Shown here: piece by piece, positions 47,603-57,580 of the stretch
Position numbering within the stretch: position 1 is the first letter of the stretch
Layout of the letters: each line of letters starts with the position of its first letter
Source: Clytia hemisphaerica
Taxonomy: Eukaryota; Cnidaria; Hydrozoa; Leptothecata; Clytiidae
Assembly (NCBI GenBank): GCA_902728285.1
Contig: CACVBU010000026.1
Coordinates: 1,426,001-1,490,000 of the forward strand
Length of the DNA stretch: 64,000 nucleotides
Reading direction: 5' to 3'
Made by a program: the position numbers and the translations under genes
The notes under the pieces: model-generated
The model's input: the letters and a program-made list of their open reading frames with translations, nothing else
Told to the model about the DNA's origin: nothing
Databases searched by the model: none

Positions 47603-47639
47603 ATTGCCTGACTAGGTATCGACGAGAGCATGCTAATTG
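47603..47639 (+). other. 37-nt splice-bounded exon candidate C
   Basis: An acceptor (ATATTCTTATAG, ending 47602) and a strong donor (AATTG|GTATGT) bound 37 nt with one open frame, CLTRYRREHAN. Incoming phase would be 1 and outgoing phase 2. The next good acceptor in the region is at 57158-57159, before the GPCR. Such a short exon could arise by chance. Confidence 0.3.
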
Positions 47640-47828
47640 GTATGTCTTATACCTATTCCGTATTTTGTATTATAGTTCAAATAGATTTTACTAGCTTTAA
47701 TCTTTTGTATTTCTTATTCGACAAGACGTGTCTGTCTCCTTAATACTCAATACGCTCATGGCGAATAGAAAGGAATGATTGACTGTGGATACTTAATTAC
47801 TTTATGAAGGTTAGGGTCAATGCTTAAA

Positions 47829-47926
47829 CCCAGCTGGCACACAACGTTGTTTCGACGTTTGTCTAACGTTCACAACGTCCATATAACGTTAGATGAACGT
47901 CGAAACGACGTTGTGTGCCAGCTGGG
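47829..47926. mobile_element. 98-bp palindromic MITE, complete copy 3
   Basis: The full element runs CCCAGCTGGCACACAACG... to ...CGTTGTGTGCCAGCTGGG and can fold into one long hairpin with few mismatches. AACGTT and ACGTC motifs recur along it. The asymmetric centre (CACAACGTCCATATAACG) lies in the opposite orientation to copies 4 and 6. Confidence 0.85.
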
Positions 47927-47973
47927 AACGTTTACGTGACCCTACTGGAGTGTTCATACACTTTAAGGAATGA

Positions 47974-48272
47974 CCACAGATATCTGTAAAGCCCGAAGGG
48001 CTAGATAGGCAACTTTAAGCTTTCTCCAGCAAAAAAAAGTGAAACAAAAATTTGACTTTTTAAATTTCGTGCCGATGGATAGGATCTAACATTTTAATTG
48101 TTTTTGGAGCGCGAGATCAAAAAAAGTAGGCGGCAAACGCTATTTCACATCTCTTAAACCGGTGAAATTGCATATTTTAGTCACGTGACTTTGGTAGGAA
48201 ATCCTTCCAAACCTAGGCTTCACTTTTCGATAAAAGCCGCAAATCTAGCCCTTCGGGCTTTACAGATCTGTG
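47974..48272. mobile_element. MITE with AAGCCCGAAGGGCTAGA ends
   Basis: The left end (CTGTAAAGCCCGAAGGGCTA) and the right end (TAGCCCTTCGGGCTTTACAG) are exact inverses. The inverted match extends outward to CCACAGAT...ATCTGTGG. About 299 bp, non-coding. The end sequence is itself partly palindromic (GCCCGAAGGGC). Related copies: 20498-20791 and 49055-49235. Confidence 0.75.
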
Positions 48273-48363
48273 GGAATGACATATGTTAGGCTGCAACCTT
48301 GTATATTTCCTGTCGTGTGCACAAAACTAATAGTGTCTAGACAGCGATATCAACTAGAAAAAG

Positions 48364-48461
48364 CCCAGCCGGCACGCAACGTTGTTTAAACGTTCATCTA
48401 ACGTTATATGGACGTTGTGAACGTTAGATAAACGTTGAAATAACGTTGTGTGCCAGCTGGG
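48364..48461. mobile_element. 98-bp palindromic MITE, complete copy 4
   Basis: It begins CCCAGCCGGCACGCAACG and ends CGTTGTGTGCCAGCTGGG. It has exactly the same length as copies 3 and 6. The centre reads CGTTATATGGACGTTGTG. Confidence 0.85.
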
Positions 48462-48490
48462 AGGAGGAGTTCATACTTCGTAAGGATTAG

Positions 48491-48543
48491 GACGTCCATA
48501 TAACGTTAGGTAAACGATGAAACAACGTTGTGTGCCGGCTGGG
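48491..48543. mobile_element. 98-bp palindromic MITE family, half copy 5
   Basis: Only the right half is present (GACGTCCATATAACGTTAGG to the terminal GTGTGCCGGCTGGG). The phrase GTAAGGATTAG occurs just before (about 48480-48490) and just after (about 48546-48556), so it may have been carried by a local duplication. Confidence 0.7.
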
Positions 48544-48599
48544 TTGTAAGGATTAGGGCGTGCTCCTCGATGGGGAGGGCTCATATCATCTAATAATCA

Positions 48600-48920
48600 T
48601 CACTTATAAAAAAACCGTCTTATGTAGCGGACAAAACTTTGACATGTTATACTTTTTCTGTTAAGCCAACTATCTGTGAGTCTGAAAATTAAAAAATCGC
48701 AATGAAAAAAAATTGATGAAGAAGAAAATGAAGAATTTTGCAAAGAAGAGTATTTCAACTTTGAAGAGCTTAGTTTCGGCGAAGAAAAAAAGTTCAAACG
48801 TCATTTTTGCAATTAAGTTCTTAATTACTCTTAAGGGATTTGATTAAAAAGCAATTTATAAAGGCAATTCTTTGTTAAAAGTGTTAAAGAATTTTCCGAC
48901 TATGGTCAGAGCCCTTAATG
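48600..48920. repeat. Dispersed repeat related to 52595-53460 (inverted)
   Basis: In reverse complement this shares the phrases TTCATTTTCTTCTTCATCAA, a stretch near TCGCCGAAACTAAG and TTTAACAAAGAATTGCC with 52700-53440. It also shares CTATGGTCAGAGCCCTTAA with 54306 and, nearly, 55588. These pieces appear to be parts of one longer mobile sequence. Confidence 0.5.
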
Positions 48921-49054
48921 TGCTTTCGAAATTCAGCTACTCTCACATTTAGATTATATAACTAAATAACTTTAAGATCACAGTTTAGGGCAACCCGAAG
49001 GCTTCCCTTTTTCTCTAAAAGTCTTCCCAAAGGTAGGGGAGGGAGCGATGAATT

Positions 49055-49235
49055 ATAAGCCCGAAGGGCTAGAGGCGAATCTTTAACCTTTCTCATACAA
49101 GAAAAAGTGAAGCCTTAGAATATAAGCCGTATTTTTACTTTCAATCCGGAATTTGTATTAAAACCACACGAGCCAGCTCAAGGTCATGCAAGTTAGGTAG
49201 GATTTATGGCTTCAAATCCTACCTATTACCTAGAA
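49055..49235. repeat. Relative of the MITE at 20498-20791
   Basis: AAGCCCGAAGGGCTAGAGG is followed by AACCTTTCTCATACAAGAAA, AAGTGAAGCCTTAGAATATA and, after a gap, GGCTTCAAATCCTACC, in the same order as inside 20498-20791. The inverted right terminus is missing. Confidence 0.55.
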
Positions 49236-49889
49236 ATAGAAAAAAAGGCTAGTTTTAGGTGAATAGAAAATTTGAAATAGGTGAAAGATTCTAACAAAAT
49301 TCTGACTTGAAGTCTGATTTTAATAAGAAGAAATCTTTTTCCAATTCGTGGAATCTATGAAAGTAAAATCAGAAAAGTTAGTTGAAAATTATGTTTAAGA
49401 TTCCAATTCAGGCCTGGCAGAAGCGGAGAGGACTGGGGAGACTTAGCGAGTTTTATCTTATTTTGAGCCTTCAGCCTCCCCACTTTTACGGTTTTTCCGC
49501 TTGCAGTCCAGCCTGAGCCAATATTAACTAGTTCTTATAAAGAAAAGCGTGTAGCTACTTAATGATAACCTAGCCTTCTTGGTTGTAAGATTTTTAGGAT
49601 TTTAATTTTACATTTTCTATTGTAATTGGTAAATTAAGTTGCAATGGAAAATAAAAATTTTGAAGTTAAATTTTAACGGTTGGAGATTTTTCCTGTTTCG
49701 AGGAAAATTGTACTATGTCAATTGTAAATAGATTTTGGTTAAAAAAGTAAAATAGTGTTGTGTTGTAGTATTTCATTTCAGGGGGTGTAAGTAAAGCATG
49801 CTGGTGAATTTTGAAATAAGATTTGAAATATCCCGCAGTACGTTTACAATTTTTTATGCAATAAAAATTCAAACAAATAAAACCAAGTA

Positions 49890-50128
49890 TGAAAGGTTTT
49901 ATAAGAACAAACTATATAAGAACACAAGGCTTCAATTGCCAAAATGTTAAGAACAAGTTAAGATCATTTTAAGGCTTTGCGGACCCTAAATCACCCTATT
50001 TCTTAGGAAAATGGACAAAAATACTCAAAAAATGCTAAAAGTAAGAACATTTTTAGGCTTAAAACTAAAAAAGTTAAGAACATCCGCAGGCTTCAAAAAT
50101 TTTGGATGTTCTTATAAAAAACGTGTAT
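49890..50128. mobile_element. MITE of the ACGTTTTTTATAAGAAC group
   Basis: The left arm GGTTTTATAAGAACAAAC is matched by the inverted right arm GTTCTTATAAAAAACGTGT. The interior phrases 'caaaatgttaagaac' and 'ttaaggcttt' recur in the elements at 46480-46560 and 62829-63054. Non-coding. Confidence 0.55.
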
Positions 50129-50968
50129 AAGAATACATGGCTCAATTTCTTCTAACTTAATACTTTAAAATAAATTCAAAACAACCTAATTGGCTTAAAT
50201 TTGAAAAAGTGGCAAAGTAAGCAAAATGAGGGTTTTAATTTTTTTATACCCGTAATTTATATATATATTATGGACATTTAAACCTTGAGATATTTGAAAA
50301 TTTAATTGTACTTATAAAAAAGTGTGTATTTTTGCATTTTCTTTTTTTCGCTTGTGTTTTTTTTTCATCTTCATTTTTTTTTTTCTGAAAATGAAAATAA
50401 AAAAAATGAGAAAAGGGTACTTATGCACTGTCCGCTCACACTTTTTCATCTCTGCTAATAACTGTTATTTTTTATCCCAATGAATTGTATTAAAAAAATT
50501 GTATTCAAAATAACAATTTTTTCATCGTCTATCATAAACCTATTTTCCTAATTTTTCCTTTTTTTTTCCTACTATCAGATATATCTTTAGTGCATAATAA
50601 AAAGAAAACATATATTTTTTTTGTGTCTCATCTTAACCGCTGAGGATTTGATAAGGAAAAAGAAACGCACATTTTTTTTACCATTGTGAAATTCAGAAAT
50701 GATGAAGTGAAGTTTTAGGTATATTTTTGTTTCCTTTTTTTGGTATGGTATAGACTAAATGCAATGGATCCTGAAATCCTAAGGTTGTGTGGTATCAAAA
50801 TTTTGCAGGGAATCTTCTCTCAAATATTATGAACTTGATTGTACTAAGTCGGGTACTAACGTTGGCGTTAATGATTTAATACCTGAATTATGGTGATTTA
50901 TTCGTCCTCACTGTCCTAAATTTACGCCATAAAATTACCGCAAATTAAAAACTTCGAGTACTTTTAAT

Positions 50969-51224
50969 ACACGTTTTTTTTTATAAGGAACAGTTTATAA
51001 GGAACTCGAGGCTGAAAATGGTCCAAAAAATAAGGAATTGTTAAGGAACTGCTCAGGCTGAGAATAAGAAAACAAGTTTTAAGGAATCCAATTTTTGCGA
51101 ATTCAAACTTAGCAGCTATGTAAATAAGGAATTCGATAAGGAACTTTGAGGCTGAAATTCTCTGTAAAAATAAGGAACTCCAGGCTCAGAGCAAAGTTAA
51201 GGTTCCTTATAAAAAAAAACGTGT
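50969..51224. mobile_element. 256-bp MITE with ACACGTTTTTTTTTATAAGG ends
   Basis: The left arm ACACGTTTTTTTTTATAAGG then AAC, and its inverse at 51202-51224, are essentially identical. The word AAGGAACT recurs inside five to six times. Non-coding. Confidence 0.7.
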
Positions 51225-52330
51225 AGTTTTTCCTTTATGTTTTTTAAGGGATAACTCATTTTTTGATAACTTGTTTTTACCAATTTGAAACGTATATTTT
51301 TTCTGTAACAGACTTCTAGATTCCCACACTTTGGAAGTAAAAAACAAAATAGCGTGCGTAGAGAATCTTTTTTTTTGACACTTTTTCCCATTGTCTATAT
51401 ATGCGAAAAAAGGACTGGGACGGTTTTAGTGGGATAAAACGGACAAAAAAATGCCCGCACGGCAATTGACGGCCTATTTCATCAATCTTCGTTGACAACT
51501 TTTAAATAATTCTTTTTTTCCTTTCTTCGACTGCACTCTTTTTTATAAGAACCAGTAAAATTTGACTCAGACTGGACTGTTTTTATTTATTTCAAATTTC
51601 AGGCTTAAATCTTTTTACGATGTTCTTAATACGCTTAATTTTTTAACTTAAAAACTGAAAATGTGTTAAAAATCTGCTAAAATTTGTACTTTCTTAGTAA
51701 TTTCTGAAATCTGAGGCTCAGACTGTTCTTAAGTTGTTCTTAGTTTTTGGCCAATTTTCAGGTTCGTGTTCTTATGAAATTATTAGGATAATAAGTTTTA
51801 TAGGAAAAAGCGTGTGATCAAAAACAATAAAAAAAACAAAAAAGGTTCTTGTAAATACGAACTAAACACCCTCAACAGTAATCATTTTCTTCTAATACAG
51901 GATATATTTACTGGACAAATTTCGAAATTTAGTCTCCTCTTACGCTAAATATACATTAAGCTAAAGGTTAGGGAATACGCTCTTTTTTCATAAGAGCCTG
52001 TAAAATTTTGCTTCGCGTAGGTTTGACGATGCTTAAATAAATTGCTCTTATTTGGGACTCTTATTTGATTATGTAACTTTAAAACATTGAATATAAAAAT
52101 CCTTGTCCAGTTTGTTTCAACTTTGTGATTCAACTGTGATCAGCAATTTCAAGCAAACTTTGACTCGTTCCGTTCTTCAAGATGATGTTAGAACATGAGA
52201 AGTTGTAGTTTTGTATTGTTTTCCATAAGAATCTTTATGGAAATATCAATTCAAACTGCAACTCTGAAGCTTTAAAGTAAAGTTTATTGGTTTAGTTAAA
52301 GCGTTAATAATGAAGTTAAGTAAATCGGTA

Positions 52331-52433
52331 AAATCACGACGACGAACGAAAATTTAACAGGCTAGTGAGTTTCAACCAATCAAATTTCGTATTTTCACTA
52401 GCCTATTACATTTTTTGTCCGTCGTCGTGATTA
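52331..52433. mobile_element. 103-bp foldback MITE
   Basis: AATCACGACGACGAACGAAA at the left is matched by the inverse, TTTGTCCGTCGTCGTGATTA, at the right. Inside, AGGCTAGTGA and TCACTAGCCT also pair. Almost the whole element can fold on itself. Confidence 0.7.
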
Positions 52434-52594
52434 TCCTGGTATGCTTAACCTCAGTAATAACATTGCTGGATAAGCTCTTATTAACTTTTGATTTCTAAAA
52501 GAACTAAAGTGTAGAATCAAAATGCAGCACTTTTTTGACCAGTGACTATGGACAGTGGATAATGTGCCGATAAATAGCCAATAAGCCTACAAAA

Positions 52595-52890
52595 GATTGA
52601 ACTATCTAAACTTTTTCAAAAGATTTTTCTAAATCAAAAGTTATTACTCTTTTTGTACGAAAAACTGGAATAAAAAATTGGTCAAAAACCACTATTTTCA
52701 AGCTTTTGAGGCGAATAAACTTTTATAAAAATCTTCCAAAAATCCATTTTTGTTTGGCAAAAGATACACCATCTGGTGCAAAAAACTTTTCAAAGTTTTT
52801 CGCTGAAAATAAGGTCCTCAAAATTGAAATACTTTTCTTCGCAAAAGTCTTCATTTTCTTCTTCATCAACTTTTTTCATCGCAATTTTTA
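52595..52890 (+). repeat. Older diverged copy of the 53557/54820 duplicated unit
   Basis: It shares, in order, ATTGAACT, a GGTCAAAA.CCACTATTTT stretch, AAAAGATACACCATCT and TCTTCATTTTCTTCTTCATC with 53557-53850. It diverges before the tRNA-like part, which is absent here. Confidence 0.55.
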
Positions 52891-53060
52891 CCTTTTTTTG
52901 ATTCAGGAATGGTTGACCTAACAGAAAATATATAACATGTCATGGTTTTCCTGCGAAAATCCTGTTGTAAATAATGTCCGATAACAACACCTGCATTCCT
53001 TTCAGTTCTCTTTATGTCAAAGGATGCTAAAAGATCTTTTACTCGAAAAGTTGATTTCAG

Positions 53061-53317
53061 TACAGGGTGTCCCTAATTAAAGTATCGAGTCGAAACACAA
53101 CTATGAGTAGAAAGTTTTATGTGCGTGTTCACAAAATTGCATTTTAAGCTCTCCCTCTTTTTTCTTTGTCATTACGATTATAATTTATACGTTGTAACTA
53201 CCTTTTGTAATAAGCCTGTGTGATGGAGAACGTTCTTATATTTTAGCGATAACACACACAAACTTTTCTACTCAATCGCATGTTCAAACTCGATACTTTA
53301 ATTAGGAACACCCTGTA
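53061..53317. mobile_element. Mariner-like MITE, 257 bp
   Basis: TACAGGGTGTCCCTAATTAA, then AGTATCGAGT, forms a 30-bp terminal inverted repeat with one mismatch at the other end. TACAGGGTGTCC-type termini and TA boundaries are characteristic of Tc1/mariner elements. There is no transposase frame. Confidence 0.8.
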
Positions 53318-53556
53318 TTTGAACATGAAAGTTATCTTTTAGGTTCTTTAATACATTTAACAAAGAATTGCCTTTATAAATTATTGTTTAATCAAATCCC
53401 TTAAGATTAATTAAGAATCTGATTGCGAAAATGACGCTATGAACTTTAAAAAGACGTTAATAATATGTTGCATTACCTTCTTTTATAAAAAGTGCTAAGT
53501 TTTAATGGGTAATTAACTTTTTTGTTTCGAAGTTTTTTCAAACTGTTCGCAAAGAG

Positions 53557-54807
53557 TTGAACTGTTTTAAATTTTTCCGTAAAATTTTCTAGATAAATGC
53601 ATCGTAAGTTATGACTGTTTTTCTATGAAAAATTGGGATGAAAAATAGGTCAAAAGTCACTATTTTAAAGATTTTGAGACTAATAAGCTTTTAGAAAATT
53701 TTTCCAAAAATCTGTTTTTAGTTCGATAAAAGATACACCATCTACCGCAAATAAATTTTCAAAATGTTATTTCTTCGCCGAAAATAAGCCCTTCAAAGTT
53801 GAAATACTCTTATTCGTAAAAGTCTTCATTTTCTTCTTCATCAAATTATTTTATTGCGCGATTCTTAAAGGCGTAGTGGCGTAGTGGTTATCTTGCTTGA
53901 CTTCTGTCCAGGAGGCTCGAGTTCGATACCCACCGTGGCACTACGATTCACTTGGCAAGTGAATGCTTCTTCGCCGGGTCAACCCATGCCATGTGAGGGG
54001 AATTGGGTACCATAACTCTGATACAAGAGTATGGGTAGATATTCCAGACATTGTGGTGTGCCGAGACACTTAGGAGGATCTCCGTTCTCCCGTGTAGTTC
54101 GAGTGTCGTGGTATACACCATGGCTCGGCAGCTCGCATCTGCAGGGTTGCAATGTCTGCTTGCGCTGTGATTCCTACTCTACCGTCGGAGGGCATATCTA
54201 TCAGTATCAAGGATAATTGGGCTAACAGAAAGTGTATAACTTAGTTTTGTGGGTTACCTCAAGTAGAAATTTATATTTTGTACATACATAAATATTAGAA
54301 ATTCACTATGGTCAGAGCCCTTAACCACAATAAGTTGAACCCTTCTCTTACTCTTACTTTGAGACTTTTCTTCATAATATTTATGACGTAATGTTTGATT
54401 TCAAAAGAACCGCGTAAAGAGACTCTAAATTTCATCCGTCTGCGGATCTACGGAAGTACACTTTTTGTTCCACATTCGAAATTTCAAAAATCCCATCATG
54501 AAATATTTGAAAATTATAAAAATAATTTTTTGGATACTGAAAATCTCAAAATGAGCAGATTTACCACTATAAGCCCGCCCTCACCATAAGGGGTACAGTG
54601 CATAATTCGAGCTCAAATTTTAAACATAAATGAAGCCTTCTGCTCAAAATCTATTGCAAAATGTCTCCTCTTTCTGGTTTACCTAAATAACCTCCATATT
54701 GTATCCTATTTGTTTTGAAAGTAAAACCTCATTCACGTTTCTTAGGTTTTTGCTTGGTTTGGTTTTTTAGCCTCATCATGTGAATTTTCCAGAAATGTAT
54801 ACTTGTG
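53557..54807 (+). repeat. Tandem duplication, unit 1 (contains a SINE)
   Basis: About 1.25 kb, repeated almost exactly at 54820-56087. Only scattered substitutions and two clear indels separate the units: 6 bp near 53610 and about 23 bp near 54186. The junction is 12 bp. The unit includes the tRNA-derived SINE at 53871. Confidence 0.85.
53871..54240 (+). mobile_element. tRNA-derived SINE, copy 1
   Basis: The head holds RNA polymerase III boxes: box A-like TGGCGTAGTGG (53877-53887) and box B-like GTTCGATACC (53921-53930), with tRNA-like spacing. CGTAGTG at 53872 and CACTACG at 53939-53945 could pair as an acceptor-like stem. The body includes CCATGTGAGGGGAATTGGGT, recognisable also at 62418. 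The 3' limit is uncertain. Confidence 0.7.
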
Positions 54808-54819
54808 TACATCATATGA

Positions 54820-56087
54820 TTGAACTGTTTTGAATTTTTCGGTAAAATTTTCTAGATAAATGCATCGTAACTTGTTTTTCTATGAAAAATTGGGATGAAA
54901 GATAGGTCAAAAGTCACTATTTTAAAGATTTTGAGACTAATAAGCTTTTAGAAAATTTTTCCAAAAATCTGTCTTTAGTTCGATAAAAGATACACCATCT
55001 ACCGCAAATAAATTTTCAAAATGTTATTTCTTCGCCGAAAATAAGCCCTTCAAAGTTGAAATACTCTTATTCGTAAAAGTCTTCATTTTCTTCTTCATCA
55101 AATTATTTTATTGCGCGATTCTTAAAGGCGTAGTGGTGTAGTGGTTATCTTGCTTGACTTCTGTCCAGGAGGCTCGAGTTCGATACCCACCGTGTCACTA
55201 CGATTCACTTGGCAAGTGAATGCTTCTTCGCCGGGTCAACCCATGTCATGTGAGGGGAATTGGGTACCATAACTCTGATACAAGAGTATGGGTAGATATT
55301 CCAGACATTGTGGTGTGCCGAGACACTTAGGAGGATCTCCGTTCTCCCGTGCAGTTCGAGTATCGTGGTATACACCATGGCTCGGCAGCTCGCATCTGCA
55401 GGGTTGCAATGTCTGCTTGCGCTGTGATTCCTACTCTACCGTGGGTAGGACCCATTCCGATGCATCGGAGGGCATATCTATCAGTATCAAGGATAATTGG
55501 GCTAACAGAAAGTGTATAACACTTAGTTTTGTGGGTTACCTCAAGTAGAAATTTATATTTTGTACACACATAAATATTAGAAATTCACTATGGTCTGAGC
55601 CCTTAACCACAATGTTGAACCCTTCTCTTACTCTTAATTTGAGACTTTTCTTCATAATATTTATGACGTAATGTTTGATTTCAAAAGAACCGCGTAAAGA
55701 GACTCTAAATTTCATCCGTCTGCGGATCTACGGAAGTACACTTTTTGTTCCACATTCGAAATTTCAAAAATCCCATCATGAAATAATTGAAAATTATAAA
55801 AATAATTTTTTGGATACTGAAAATCTCAAAATGAGCAGTTTTACCACGTAAGCCCGCCCTCACCGTAAGGGGTACAGTGCATAATTCGAGCTCAAATTTT
55901 AAAACCTAAATGAAGCCTTCTGCTCAAAATCCATTGCAAAATGTCTCCTCTTTCTGGTTTACCTAAATAACCTCCATATTGTATCCTATTTGTTTTGAAA
56001 GTAAAACCTCATTCACGTTTCTTAGGTTTTTGCTTGGTTTGGTTTTTTAGCCTCATCATGTGAATTTTCCAGAAATGTATACTTGTG
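54820..56087 (+). repeat. Tandem duplication, unit 2 (contains a SINE)
   Basis: Matches unit 1 as described there. It keeps about 23 bp (near 55443-55467, GGACCCATTCCGATGCATCG) missing from unit 1, so unit 2 is closer to the ancestral form at that place. Confidence 0.85.
55128..55510 (+). mobile_element. tRNA-derived SINE, copy 2
   Basis: Same structure as copy 1. Box A-like TGGTGTAGTGG differs by one base and box B-like GTTCGATACC is intact. Both copies share the same flanks, so copy 2 arose by segmental duplication, not by separate retroposition. Confidence 0.7.
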
Positions 56088-56226
56088 CTTACAAAGATGG
56101 TAGAGTTAAGCACGACTCGCCCCCAGTCCCTTAGTTCACTTATTATGATTTTGTTAGGAGCTCTGGATTGGATTACGTCTATCATTGTAATCAAAAGGTG
56201 GTGCAAGTGGTTCTGAGTACAAGATT

Positions 56227-56324
56227 CCCAGCCGGCCCACAACGTTGTTTTAACGTTCATCTAACGTTATATGGACGTTGTGAACGTTAGATAAACGTTA
56301 AAACAACGTTGTGTGCTAGCTGGG
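56227..56324. mobile_element. 98-bp palindromic MITE, complete copy 6
   Basis: It starts CCCAGCCGGCCCACAACG and ends CGTTGTGTGCTAGCTGGG. It has the same length and centre orientation as copy 4. A few mismatches between the arms are visible. Confidence 0.85.
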
Positions 56325-56740
56325 TTGAGTAAAGAGTACGAAGCGTTGATGTATGTGGAAACTGTTTTTTATATTTTGTGTTCATTCCAACATGAATACT
56401 ACGGTGGTTTATGTTGTTAAAGGTTTTGTTTTTAAGTATAAGTGTAATCGTTTGCTTACTCATCAATTTTAATTCTCAAGCTTTTTCACATTGGATTGAC
56501 ACAGATGTGGAGAAAGATTGGTCAGAAAAAGGAAAATAAAAACACTTTTTTTTTGCTTTTATCAGCATAATACAAACCTTTAATTTTTTGACTATCATTT
56601 GTATTTAACAATTGAATAAGTCTATTTAATTCGTATTTAGGGTCCAACACTACTGCCTCTAAATGGCAGCTCCTTCTTATGTGGGTAGTTCACTATTAGA
56701 ATATAATAAGTTGCAGGTCATTAGCAGCACATTCTAAATA

Positions 56741-57014
56741 CACCCCTGTCTCACAGCCCCGGTGGATTTTTTTTCCTTAGTCAAGATAAAAATTCCTATT
56801 AAAATCCCAATGGGGATAGAAATTCTATAGTTAAAAAATCCAATGGTGATGGTTTTGGAGTACAATTTTTAAACATTGAGTTTCGGATGGGGATGAAATC
56901 AAAGTCAACTTCCCAATGGGGCTGAAATTCTACGATAGTTTCCCACCGGGGACGAAGTTTTTGCCAAATTTTCCAGTGGGGCTGGGCTCCCAGCGGGTCT
57001 GTGACACAGAGGTG
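56741..57014. mobile_element. 274-bp hAT-like MITE with exact 8-bp target duplication
   Basis: TCTAAATA flanks both ends (56733-56740 and 57015-57022). The termini CACCCCTGTCTCACAGCCCC and the inverse, GGGTCTGTGACACAGAGGTG, form an imperfect inverted repeat. The interior repeats 'ccc.a.tggggatgaaat' phrases. An 8-bp duplication is diagnostic of hAT. Related to 599-879 and 37527-37810. Confidence 0.85.
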
Positions 57015-57157
57015 TCTAAATATTTATAGTAGATCCTATTCATTTACTCAATCCCTGGTTTGCAAAATATTCTCTTTTGTGTGAAGAGTGATATTGATAA
57101 ACATACTTTTATGACTCTAAATCTTCAACTTTGTCAATATTTTCATAATTTTTCTTT

Positions 57158-57580
57158 AGGTCTTTCTTAGAAACAAAATAGGAAGACAAAAACAAAACAA
57201 AAAAGACAACAAAGAAACCAGAAGGAAAAATCACAATAAAGGAATCAGTCTCTTTTACGAAAAAAGGAAACACCTTGTCACTTTGGAAGTTGTGGGGATT
57301 TTCCGTTCTTAAATCGACGGTTAAAGATATCTATTCGCAATAAAAACACCATACGTATCCGATTGCTTTCCCTATATGATCACTACCTCATCACTGAAGT
57401 AAAGGGAAATCTATTTTAAAACCTAATACAGAAAAAAAGAAGGACATTCAAGGAAAAAGTGTAATAATTTGTTCGAAGCGAAGATTTCAGCTGAAAGAAT
57501 TCCAGTTTGGCTATCGTTATTAAGACGTCGGGCGCCAATAAGATAGTTTGACGTGACACATTTTTGCTACAAAACAAGAT
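57158..57580 (+). other. Probable 5' UTR exon of the GPCR gene, with splice acceptor
   Basis: A good acceptor (TAATTTTTCTTTAG, ending 57159) lies 421 bp before the GPCR start codon. The stretch between is AT-rich, has stops in all frames and no donor before the ATG that I can support. The simplest reading is a spliced 5' UTR whose upstream exon is unknown. Confidence 0.4.

Noticed and set aside
51301-51440. Frame after an acceptor-like TTTTTCTGTAACAG
   Set aside because: No usable donor or start was seen and the composition is that of AT-rich noise. Kept out for lack of support.
53871-53946. Functional tRNA gene
   Set aside because: Boxes A and B are present, but the cloverleaf is incomplete, the sequence continues into a repeated body, and the only other full copy is a segmental duplicate. 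A SINE explains it better.
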